A stretch of 64,000 nucleotides of DNA from VRUE01 sp963697805 (GTDB lineage Bacteria; Actinomycetota; Thermoleophilia; Solirubrobacterales; 70-9), in contig CAVOPB010000002.1 in assembly GCA_963697805.1 (NCBI GenBank), forward strand, positions 186,001 through 250,000. Direction: 5' to 3'. Of this stretch, positions 24,897-32,494 are shown one piece after another (the first letter of the stretch is position 1; the number at the start of each line of letters is the position of its first letter). A program made the position numbers and the translations under genes. The notes beneath the pieces were generated by a model. It was not told the DNA's origin and searched no databases. It saw only the letters and a program-made list of their open reading frames with translations.

Positions 24897-27061
24897 GCGG
24901 GCCCTCCGGCCGGCGCCCGGCCGGCGACCGGAGCGATCGACTCCTCGAGCAGCTCGGTTATCTCCATCAACCGCAGCAGCTCGCTGCTCCCTGTCGTCTT
25001 GATCGCGTCCTCGTACATGGTCACGTCCTTCGGGCAGGCGACCACGAAGAGGTCGACCGAGTCCAGGGCGAGCGCCTCGCGGATCCGGTTCTCTGAGGGG
25101 CGTTCGGATCCGCCCTTATCGGCGATCCAGATCTGCCCCCCGCCCGCGCCGCAGCAGAAGGAGTTGTCGCGGTTTCGCGGCATCTCTACCAGCTGGCAGC
25201 CGATCAGGGCGAGCAGCTCCCGCGGCGCATCGTAGCCGCCGTTGTGCCGGCCCAGGTAGCAGGGGTCGTGGTAGGTGACGCGGTGCCCGAGCGGCTCGCC
25301 CGGCGCCAGCGAGCCGCCGAGCATTAGCTCCAGCAACAGGTCGGTGTGGTGGAGGACCGTCCAGGGGCCGCCAAACTCGCGGTACTCGTTTGTCAGGGTG
25401 TTGAGGGAGTGCGGGTCGCTGGTGACGATCCGGTTGAACGAGCATTTCGAGAGCTGCTCCCCATTGTGTTCCGCCAACAGCTCGAAGAGACCCTCCTCGC
25501 CCGCCCGGCGGACGTCGTTGCCGGCGTTGCGCTCGGCGTCGTAGAGGATCCCGAAGTCGACGTCGGCGCAGTGCAGCAGCCCGGCAATGGCTCGGGTCAC
25601 CCGCTGGGAGCGGGGGTCGAACGAGGCGTAGTCACCGACGAACCAGAGCACGTCGACCTCCTCCTTGCGCGCGTCCTTGACCTCGAATGGAAGCTCGGCG
25701 GTCCAATTGCCGCGGCTGCGCCGGCTCTGCCCGAGTGAGTTCCCCGAGCGATGGATCTGCTCCAGGGTGGACTGCAACCCGGGGTCGAGCTCGCCGTCCT
25801 CGATCAGGCGGCGCCGCATCTGGTTGATGATCGGCGCCTGCTCGATCCCGACCGGGCAGATCTCCACGCAGGCGTTGCACTGCATGCACGACCAGACCGT
25901 GTCCGCCCGGACGCCGTCCTCGCCGAAGACCGACTCCCGCGCCGCGCCGTTCCCGACGCCGCTCCCGCCGCCGGAGAGCAGGCCGCCGAGGACCCCACCG
26001 ATCGGGTCGGATGCCGGCTGCGCCCGCGCCTGCTCGCGCAGCTCGAGGACCACATCGCGTGGCGAGAGGGGCCTTCCGGCGGCCAGTGCAGGGCATACTT
26101 CGTGGCACTTGCCGCAGCGGGTGCAGGCGTCGAGCTGGAGCAGGTGGACGGCGGAGAAGTCGGTGAGAGACCCGTATCCGGCCGGCTCCTCGGCCCGCTC
26201 GGGAGGGATCGGCCGCAGCCGCTTGCCTGCGAGCGGATCGCGGACGATCATGCTTGCGTAGCTGGCGAGCATGTGGCTGGCCTTCGTGTAGGGGATCGAG
26301 GCGACGAAGACGATCGCCAGCAGGCCATGGAACCACCAGATTCCGTGCCGCCACGCCGAGAGCGTTGCATCGCCGGCCCCTTCGAACGGCTGGGCCGCCA
26401 CCCAGCCACCGAACTGGAAGCCGTCGTAGCCGGGGTGTTCCATCGCGATCCTGACTCCCTCGAGCAGGAAGCCGGTCAGCGCGATCGTCAGGAGGCTGAC
26501 CACGAAGACCCAGTCTCCGACGCGGTAGACGCGGCGGCGATCTCCCTGCGCGTCGACGGGGCGGTCGGGCCGGGTGTAGTCGAGCTTGGCCGGACGCAGC
26601 AGCGCCCGTCGCACCATCATCGCCAGCAGGCCGGCGATCAGCGCCGTTCCGAGTAGATTCAGCAGGGCCTTGGAGCCGAGGTAGAAGTCGCCTACGTAGA
26701 ACGGCTTGCCGAAGATCGGCTCAACGACGTCGTGGGAGAGGGCGACGACGACCGTCCCGAGCGCCAGGACGACCCAGCCGTAGAAGATGCCGCGGTGGGC
26801 CCAGCCGGCGAGGCGGTCGCGGCGGGCCACGGTCAGCTGCGAGTAGACGCTGACGGTGGCCGAGCAGAAGCGACCCGGCAGCTCCCGCAGCGGTGGCAGG
26901 CCGTCGCGATTGCCGCGGTGGTAGCGGAGCAGCGGCCGCGCGACCCCGTAAAGGAAGACCCCGATCGAGGCAGCGGCGAGTGTGTACCAGAGCACCTCCA
27001 GCCCCGGCGGCATGTCCCAGAGGATCGGCCGCGACTTGACCTGCACCGGGGACGCTGCCAC
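24884..27061 (-). CDS. Membrane Fe-S oxidoreductase, probable ETF:menaquinone oxidoreductase
   Basis: About 725 residues from the GTG at 27061; an ATG at 27013 is the alternative. The N-terminal 260 residues hold five to six membrane helices with His residues suited to b-haem, like the NarI/DUF224 membrane part. Two ferredoxin-type clusters follow (CTRCGKCHEVCP and CMQCNACVEICP). Then come HdrB-like CCG-domain segments (HDPCYLGRHNGGY and FCCGAGGGQIW). This architecture beside etfBA is known for proteins that pass electrons from ETF to menaquinone. It closes the operon TMADH-like, cupin, etfB, etfA. Sure of the fold, less so of the partner quinone. Confidence 0.85.
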   Translation of the reverse strand: MAASPVQVKSRPILWDMPPGLEVLWYTLAAASIGVFLYGVARPLLRYHRGNRDGLPPLRELPGRFCSATVSVYSQLTVARRDRLAGWAHRGIFYGWVVLALGTVVVALSHDVVEPIFGKPFYVGDFYLGSKALLNLLGTALIAGLLAMMVRRALLRPAKLDYTRPDRPVDAQGDRRRVYRVGDWVFVVSLLTIALTGFLLEGVRIAMEHPGYDGFQFGGWVAAQPFEGAGDATLSAWRHGIWWFHGLLAIVFVASIPYTKASHMLASYASMIVRDPLAGKRLRPIPPERAEEPAGYGSLTDFSAVHLLQLDACTRCGKCHEVCPALAAGRPLSPRDVVLELREQARAQPASDPIGGVLGGLLSGGGSGVGNGAARESVFGEDGVRADTVWSCMQCNACVEICPVGIEQAPIINQMRRRLIEDGELDPGLQSTLEQIHRSGNSLGQSRRSRGNWTAELPFEVKDARKEEVDVLWFVGDYASFDPRSQRVTRAIAGLLHCADVDFGILYDAERNAGNDVRRAGEEGLFELLAEHNGEQLSKCSFNRIVTSDPHSLNTLTNEYREFGGPWTVLHHTDLLLELMLGGSLAPGEPLGHRVTYHDPCYLGRHNGGYDAPRELLALIGCQLVEMPRNRDNSFCCGAGGGQIWIADKGGSERPSENRIREALALDSVDLFVVACPKDVTMYEDAIKTTGSSELLRLMEITELLEESIAPVAGRAPAGGPAQAG

Positions 27062-27063
27062 TT

Positions 27064-28026
27064 CTAGCCGAACTGCCGCTCTAGCTCTTCGGCCACCTCG
27101 AAGAGGTCCGCCACGGCGCCATAGTGGGCTAGGGAGAAGATCGGGGCGTTGGGATCGCTGTTGACGGCGATGATCGTCTTCGCCTTCGACATGCCCGCCA
27201 GGTGCTGAACGGCACCGGAGATTCCAAGCGCCAGGTAGACCTTCGGCGCGACGACGCTTCCGGACTGCCCAACCTGCCTCTCGCTCGGCACCCAGCCGGC
27301 GTCGACCAGCGGACGGGAGGCGCTCAGCGTCGCTCCCATCCTCTCGGCGAGCTCTTCGAGCTCCGGAACCTGCTTCGCGTCCTCGACACCACGCCCGATC
27401 GAGAGGAGGAAGTCGGCGGCGGTGATGTCCACGTCGCCCGCCGGCGGATCGCGGAACTCGACGTGCTCGGTGCGGGCGCGGTCGGCGAGGTCCAGGTCGA
27501 TCGTGGCCGTCTCCGCCTCGCCGACTCCCTTGGCGGGCTCGAACGCCCCCTCTCGGAGCAGCAGGACGACGGTCTCCTTGCCGGGGAACTCGAGGTCCGC
27601 CGCGAGCCGGTCCCCGTATGCGCCTCGGCGCGCATGGACGCCCTCGGGGCTCCAGGAGACCGCCGATGTGTCGCTCGCGAAGCCTTGACCACCCCGCGCG
27701 GCGACTGCGGCCGCGAAGCCCAGCGAGGCGATGGTGTGGCCGGCGAGCACGATGGCCGGCCGCCGCTGCTCGATCAGCGCCTCGAGTGCGGCCTGGGCGA
27801 CGTGCGGCTCGAAGCGCTCGTGCGGCGAGCGAATCGCGAGGACCTGGTCGACCCCCGGCAGGGCGAGAGCGCCGGCGTGTGCCTCGGCGTCGCCATCGAG
27901 GAGGGCGACGGCGAGCGGACCGGCGCCTTCCTCCTTCAGGGCGCGCCCTGCTCCGACCAGCTCCAGGGTTCCGGGCCGCAGACCCTGCCGCGTCATCTCG
28001 CCGAGGACGAGCACCCCCTCGCTCAC
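27064..28026 (-). CDS. etfA: Electron transfer flavoprotein, alpha subunit
   Basis: A 320-residue FAD-binding subunit. The C-terminal FAD domain is clear: SGSVVAPKVYLALGISGAVQHLAGM, IIAVNSDPNAPIFSLAHYG and the final DLFEVAEEL. The N-terminal domain carries VLVLGEMTRQGLRPGTLELVGAGRAL. The GTG at 28026 overlaps the etfB stop (GTGA). Together with EtfB it should accept electrons from flavoprotein dehydrogenases, here most likely the TMADH-like enzyme encoded at the operon start, and pass them to the membrane Fe-S protein. Confidence 0.95.
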   Translation of the reverse strand: MSEGVLVLGEMTRQGLRPGTLELVGAGRALKEEGAGPLAVALLDGDAEAHAGALALPGVDQVLAIRSPHERFEPHVAQAALEALIEQRRPAIVLAGHTIASLGFAAAVAARGGQGFASDTSAVSWSPEGVHARRGAYGDRLAADLEFPGKETVVLLLREGAFEPAKGVGEAETATIDLDLADRARTEHVEFRDPPAGDVDITAADFLLSIGRGVEDAKQVPELEELAERMGATLSASRPLVDAGWVPSERQVGQSGSVVAPKVYLALGISGAVQHLAGMSKAKTIIAVNSDPNAPIFSLAHYGAVADLFEVAEELERQFG

Positions 28027-28799
28027 GAGACCAGTTGCTCCCGGATGATCTCGGCGATCCGGCCGGCGATCGCGTCGGGGGAGCCCCCAAGGAGGGTCGC
28101 TCCATCCCCTCGCTCCGGCAGGGAGAGGGCAACGGTGCGCGAGCCCGCCGCCTCCGCCACGCGCCCCTCGTCGAGCCCGAGATCGGAGAGGCCGAGGATG
28201 TCGAGCGGCTTCTGCCGCGCCAGCTTGATCGCCCGCAGGGTGGCGTAGCGGGGCTCGTTGCTGCCGGTCTGGACGGTGAGCAGCGCCGGCAGCCGCACCC
28301 GCAGGACCTCCGCCGCGCCGCCTTCCAGCTCGCGCTCGACGGTAAGCACCTCGCCGTCCGCCTCGATTCCCCGCACGACGGCCACGCGCGGCCAGTCGAG
28401 CAGGCCCGCCAGGGCGACGCCGGTCGCAGCGTTGGCGCCGTCGGAGGACTGCACGCCCGTGAGGATGAGCTCGGGCTCCTCCCTGGCCGCGAGCGCGGCC
28501 AGCACAGCGGCGAGGGCCAGCGGATCGGCCTGCTCCAGAACCGGGTCCCAGACCCGCAGGGCGCGGTCCGCCCCTTTGGCCAGGGCAGCCCGAAGCGCCT
28601 CCTCGGCGGGCTCGTCGCCGACGGTCGCCACCACCACCTCACCGCCGCCGGCCTTGGTCAGCTGCAGGGCCGCCTCGAGCGAGAAGTCGTCCCACTCGTT
28701 GACCTCCCACTCCACCGAATCGGCGCCGACCGACGCCCCCTCAAGCTCGGCGTCGCCCTCAAGGATGGCGGCGAACTTAATCGGAACGAGGACCTTCAG
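28023..28799 (-). CDS. etfB: Electron transfer flavoprotein, beta subunit (probable CTG start)
   Basis: The conserved EtfB N-terminus (KVLVPIKFAAILEGD) lies upstream of the first in-frame GTG (28715). Going upstream in frame, no ATG, GTG or TTG is met; a CTG at 28799-28797 directly precedes KVLVP and has GGGGAGG eight bases upstream. From there the protein has 258 residues, the normal length. The AMP/nucleotide region (ILTGVQSSDGANAATGVALAGLL) and QTGSNEPRYATLRAIKLARQKP are typical. Starting at 28715 would delete the first beta-strand, so a CTG start is preferred. Confidence 0.9.
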   Translation of the reverse strand: MKVLVPIKFAAILEGDAELEGASVGADSVEWEVNEWDDFSLEAALQLTKAGGGEVVVATVGDEPAEEALRAALAKGADRALRVWDPVLEQADPLALAAVLAALAAREEPELILTGVQSSDGANAATGVALAGLLDWPRVAVVRGIEADGEVLTVERELEGGAAEVLRVRLPALLTVQTGSNEPRYATLRAIKLARQKPLDILGLSDLGLDEGRVAEAAGSRTVALSLPERGDGATLLGGSPDAIAGRIAEIIREQLVS

Positions 28800-28853
28800 A
28801 GCGCATCCCTCCCCGCCGCGCGCCGGCGCCTGTCGCTGGGCTGGCTCAAGGCG

Positions 28854-29234
28854 TCAACCACCGAGCAGCTTGCCGGTGGAGTCGTGGGAGTGGAACGCCT
28901 TGCGCACCGTCTCCGCGACTTCCCAGCGGGCGACCGTGCCCTCGGGGATGTAGGCGACGTCACCGGGGCCCAGCGTGACCGGCTCCCCGCCCTCGGGGGT
29001 GATGGTCACCCGTCCCTCGACCAGACAGATCGTCTCGCCGGGGTGGGTGAGCATGAAGGTGCCGGGCGTGCAGTGCCAGACGCCGTTGTAGAGCGTGTTG
29101 TCCTCGGAGCGCCAGAGGATGGCCATCGTCGACTCGGGGCTCCCCGAGATGACGTCCTCCTCGGGAATCGGTGCGGGCTCCATCGGCGCGCCCAGCACCG
29201 CGTAGCTCGGGATCCTGGTTGCCAGCTGTTTCAT
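28854..29234 (-). CDS. Cupin-domain protein (ethanolamine-utilisation EutQ-like barrel)
   Basis: A 126-residue single cupin. Metal-type residues occur in GTFMLTHPGETICLVEGRVTI and GPGDVAYIPEGTVARWEV. The ATG at 29234 has AAAGG eight bases upstream; a TTG at 29240 is also open. It sits between the TMADH-like gene and etfB in the same operon, so a role in substrate or product handling of that oxidation is likely. The specific activity is unknown. Confidence 0.8.
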   Translation of the reverse strand: MKQLATRIPSYAVLGAPMEPAPIPEEDVISGSPESTMAILWRSEDNTLYNGVWHCTPGTFMLTHPGETICLVEGRVTITPEGGEPVTLGPGDVAYIPEGTVARWEVAETVRKAFHSHDSTGKLLGG

Positions 29235-29279
29235 GTTCAATGCCTTTCGGATTCGTTTCTTCTCGTCGTCCCGAGCCGC

Positions 29280-31406
29280 TCAGCTGGGCGACCCGGCGAC
29301 CGGTTGGCTGCTGATGATGCTCGGAAGCTCGCGGATGAACGGCAGGGCCTCGCCCGGGTTCTCGCTGTCGATCTCCCGGGCCAGGCGATGCCCGTCGAAG
29401 ATGTTTTCGGCGATCAGTCGTGGGGCCAGGCAGTCGCCCACCCGGTACACGGCCTCGATCTCCTCCGCAGCAAGGCGGTCGGGGTCGGCGTTCACCTCGT
29501 GGAAGAGGGCGTCGCACGGCTCGCGCTGGGTGACCAGCACGACCCCGTCTGCATCCCACTCGACCGGGTCGGGCGACCAGATCCCCTGGCCGCGCACGCT
29601 CCCAGCCCCGATCTCGTTGACCAGGTGGCCCGGGACGATCGTCGCTCCCTCGGCCCGCAGTTCCCGATTGACGCGGAAACCCTCCCCGGTGAAGAACATG
29701 TACATCGCGAAGTTGGCGAAGGGGGTCACCACGGTGACCTGCTTGCCTGCCGCCATCAGCATTTCGGCCATCGCCACGGCAGTGAAGTAGCCGTCGGTGT
29801 CGTAGACCAACACCCGCTCACCGTCGATGCGGCCGCCGGCGGCGAAGACCTGTTCCGGGGTATGCACGGAATCGAGCTCCGCCCCGGGGATCGGCGTCTG
29901 GGTCGGGCCGTTCATTCCGTCCGCCCGCCAGCGGGCCCCAGTCGCGACGACGACGATGTCGGCGCCGTATGTCAGCACCCCCTCCGCGTCGAGGTGAGTC
30001 TTGCCGATCACGTCGACATTGGAGAGCTTGTCGAGCTGTATCTGCCGGTAGTTGATGACCCGCGCCCACTCGCCCAGCTTGGGGTAGGAGCTGATCATCC
30101 GCATGCTGCCCCCCAACGCCTCCTGGTCGTCCACCAGGTGGACGGCGCTGTGGCCACGTTTGCCGAGGACCATGGCGCACTCCATCCCGGCCGGACCGGC
30201 GCCGACGACGAGCACAGTCTTCTCCGAGTTCGCCGCCTTCGAGAACTTCTCCGGGTGCCAGCCACGGCGGTACTCCTCGCCGAGCGTCGCGTTCTGGGTG
30301 CAGACGATCGGCGTCGCCATGGGGAAGCGCGAGGCGCAGACGTTGCAGCCGATGCACTCGCGGATCTCGTCGTAGCGCCCCTCTTCGATCTTGCGTGGCA
30401 GGAAAGGGTCCGCAATCGAGGGCCGTGCGGCGGCGATGATGTCGATGACGCGGGAGTGGACGGCCTCGGCCATCGTGTCGGCGTTGGTGAAGCGCCCGAC
30501 CGCCGCGATCGGCTTGCGCGTCGCGCCCCGCACCGCCTCGACGTACTTGCGATGCGAGAACTCACCCGCGAAGCGGGAGGCGACTACGTCCTCGCCGGCC
30601 CATTCCGCCGCGACGTAAGGGCCCGCCTGGAGGTCCCAGAAATCGACGAGATGATCGGCGAGCTCGATGAAGCCGAAGGCCTCCACCGCCGCCCGGATGC
30701 CGAGGGGGCTGTCGTTGAGGGTGTCGATGCAGAGCCGCGCGGTGATCGAGCAGCCGTCCCCGACCGCTTCCTTGACCTGCTCGATCGTCTCGATCCAGAA
30801 GCGGGCGCGATTCTCCAGGGACCCGCCATACTCGTCGGTGCGGCGGTTGTACTTCGCCATCAGGAAGTGCTGCGTTATCGCCCCGCCCTCGGCGCCGTGG
30901 ACGTTGACGATGTCGAATCCCACCGCCTCCGCCCGCTTCGCGGCGGCGACGTAATGGCCCTGGATCTCGCGGATGCCACGCTTGTCCAGTTCGTAGCAGC
31001 TCGTGCTGTAGAGACTGTCGTCGGTGAGCTGGCTGACGCTGCGGGCCGGCAGCCGCGTCTCGAGATTCCCGGTGACGCAGCCGCCGTGCCAGAGCTCGAC
31101 CCCCGCCAGCGCCCCGTGCTCGTGGGCCAGCTCGGCCATCGCCCCGAGGTTGCGGGCGTCGTCCTCGTCCCAGAGGCGCGCTGAGATGAGGGGCAGCGAG
31201 TCGGCCGAGGGGTGAACCGAGCAGAACTCGGTGTTGACGGCAGCCCAGCCTCCCTCCGCCTTCATTGCCCGGATATGGGCCTGGGCTCCGGGACGGTCGG
31301 CGCCAAAGCTCGTGCAGTGCGGCGCCTGGTAGAAACGGTTTCGCATCGTCTTTGGACCGATCGGAACCGGATCGAAGAGGATGTCGTGGCGGGGATCGCG
31401 GGTCAC
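29280..31406 (-). CDS. Trimethylamine-dehydrogenase-like FMN/4Fe-4S flavoprotein
   Basis: A 708-residue protein collinear with trimethylamine/dimethylamine dehydrogenases. An OYE-type FMN barrel comes first, with C31 (APHC) at the position of the cysteine that binds FMN covalently. The 4Fe-4S site is C351, C354, C357 and C369 (CIGCNVCASR, then VCTQN). An ADP/FAD-like domain starts at VLVVGAGPAGMECAM near 397. Compared from memory with Methylophilus TMADH, the amine-binding aromatic bowl is changed: Tyr60 is F61, Trp355 is F361, and the Trp264 region is kept (AEW269). It likely oxidises another amine and reduces ETF, which is encoded in the same operon. Confidence 0.85.
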   Translation of the reverse strand: MTRDPRHDILFDPVPIGPKTMRNRFYQAPHCTSFGADRPGAQAHIRAMKAEGGWAAVNTEFCSVHPSADSLPLISARLWDEDDARNLGAMAELAHEHGALAGVELWHGGCVTGNLETRLPARSVSQLTDDSLYSTSCYELDKRGIREIQGHYVAAAKRAEAVGFDIVNVHGAEGGAITQHFLMAKYNRRTDEYGGSLENRARFWIETIEQVKEAVGDGCSITARLCIDTLNDSPLGIRAAVEAFGFIELADHLVDFWDLQAGPYVAAEWAGEDVVASRFAGEFSHRKYVEAVRGATRKPIAAVGRFTNADTMAEAVHSRVIDIIAAARPSIADPFLPRKIEEGRYDEIRECIGCNVCASRFPMATPIVCTQNATLGEEYRRGWHPEKFSKAANSEKTVLVVGAGPAGMECAMVLGKRGHSAVHLVDDQEALGGSMRMISSYPKLGEWARVINYRQIQLDKLSNVDVIGKTHLDAEGVLTYGADIVVVATGARWRADGMNGPTQTPIPGAELDSVHTPEQVFAAGGRIDGERVLVYDTDGYFTAVAMAEMLMAAGKQVTVVTPFANFAMYMFFTGEGFRVNRELRAEGATIVPGHLVNEIGAGSVRGQGIWSPDPVEWDADGVVLVTQREPCDALFHEVNADPDRLAAEEIEAVYRVGDCLAPRLIAENIFDGHRLAREIDSENPGEALPFIRELPSIISSQPVAGSPS

Positions 31407-31433
31407 ATCAGGCCTCCGGCGCGTCTCTGTTAT

Positions 31434-31447
31434 ATCGATCAGTCAAT
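31434..31447. promoter_or_regulatory. Operator-like site B (ATCGATCAGTCAAT)
   Basis: Matches ACCGATCAGTCGGT in 11 of 14 positions, 28 bases upstream of the TMADH-like start. On the minus strand it overlaps a TATAAC-type -10 region, a position suited to repression. Confidence 0.45.
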
Positions 31448-31471
31448 ACGTAATCGACCGGCTCCCCTCTG

Positions 31472-32389
31472 TCAAGGCTCGGTCCCTCGTTCCTCCCTGA
31501 CGAGCCGCGCGAGGACCTCGTCGCGCCGCCTGCGCAGCTCACGCAGGACGTCCGGATCGGTCGGGACGTGCGGCGCGAAGCCCGCTGCCGACCGGGCGTC
31601 GGAGAGCGACGGGAGCAGGTTCTCAGCGATCGCGTCGAAGGTGACGGCGCCACCGAGGCCGACCGTCTCGAACGGTCCGGTAAGGCGCCAGCGCCGGGCC
31701 AGGCCGTCGCGCATCACCTCGTCCAGCGTCTGCGGCGAGGCCACGCCCTCCTCCACGAGCCACAGGCACTCCCGCAGCAAGGCGATCTGCAACCGGTTCC
31801 AGAGCAGGCCTGGTACTTCGCGATCGAGCCGGACCGGCCGCTTGCCGAGCCCGGCCAGGATCCCCGATACCTGGTCCAGTCGCTCCGCGGGCGTGCCCTC
31901 TCCGGCGACGATCTCGACCAGCGGCATCAGCAGCGGTGGGTTCCAGTAATGGGTCCCGACGACGCGGCCGGAAACACCCGCGGCGCTTCCGAGCGTCGTG
32001 ATCGAGATCGAGGAGGTGTTGGTCGCCACCAGTGCCTCCGGGTGTCGGGCGGCCAGCTCGCCTAGGACATCCGCCTTCAGCTCGAGCTCCTCCGGCAGCG
32101 ACTCGACGATCAGCTCGCGTGGACCCAAGTCCGCTTTCGGGGTCGTGAAGCGAAGCCTCGCCGCCGCTTCGGGAAGGGACGCCGCCGCCCTCAACCGCTC
32201 TCTCTCTACCAGGTCCAGCGCCTCGCGGACCCGGGTCTCGGCCGCCGCCGGTCGCCGTGACAGGCAGCTGACCGTCCAGCCGCCGAGGGCGTACTCGCAG
32301 GCGATCTGCGCTCCCATCAGCCCGGCGCCGAGCACCGCGACGGTGCGCTCGTTTCCCTCGTCGGGGGAGAGTCCGGCCGGCTCGCTCAT
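31472..32389 (-). CDS. 3-hydroxyacyl-CoA/L-carnitine dehydrogenase-like NAD enzyme
   Basis: A 305-residue 3HCDH-family protein. The Rossmann motif VAVLGAGLMGAQIACEYA is at residues 17-34. VATNTSSISIT and GTHYWNPPLLMPLVEIV near 145 carry the catalytic Ser/His/Asn region, and the C-terminal helical domain is short, as in single-domain dehydrogenases acting on free hydroxy acids. L-carnitine dehydrogenases have this size and are typical partners of BKACE enzymes, but carnitine is only one candidate. It is divergent from the hyuA1 gene across operator site C. Confidence 0.82.
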   Translation of the reverse strand: MSEPAGLSPDEGNERTVAVLGAGLMGAQIACEYALGGWTVSCLSRRPAAAETRVREALDLVERERLRAAASLPEAAARLRFTTPKADLGPRELIVESLPEELELKADVLGELAARHPEALVATNTSSISITTLGSAAGVSGRVVGTHYWNPPLLMPLVEIVAGEGTPAERLDQVSGILAGLGKRPVRLDREVPGLLWNRLQIALLRECLWLVEEGVASPQTLDEVMRDGLARRWRLTGPFETVGLGGAVTFDAIAENLLPSLSDARSAAGFAPHVPTDPDVLRELRRRRDEVLARLVREERGTEP

Positions 32390-32438
32390 CTGCGCCGAAA
32401 GCCTAGATGCGGCCGGCCGGCGACGGCGCTTGCCTAAA

Positions 32439-32452
32439 ACCGATCAGTCGGT
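32439..32452. promoter_or_regulatory. Operator-like site C (ACCGATCAGTCGGT), best copy
   Basis: A 14-base sequence with inverted arms ACCGA and TCGGT around four bases. It lies between the divergent 3HCDH-like and hyuA1 genes and directly abuts TATATAG, a -10-like element for the rightward operon. This arrangement suggests a repressor site. Confidence 0.6.
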
Positions 32453-32494
32453 ATATAGTCGCCGCGAGGTTACTCAGCAGAGAGAAATCGCCAG

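Noticed and set aside
24884..28642. Single 1252-codon minus-strand open frame
   Set aside because: The N-terminal part is an Arg/Pro-rich shadow of etfA and etfB. Only the Fe-S oxidoreductase part is real.
27618..31184. 1188-codon plus-strand open frame
   Set aside because: It is antisense to etfA, etfB, the cupin and the TMADH-like gene, all of which have clear motifs; the long frame is a high-GC artefact.
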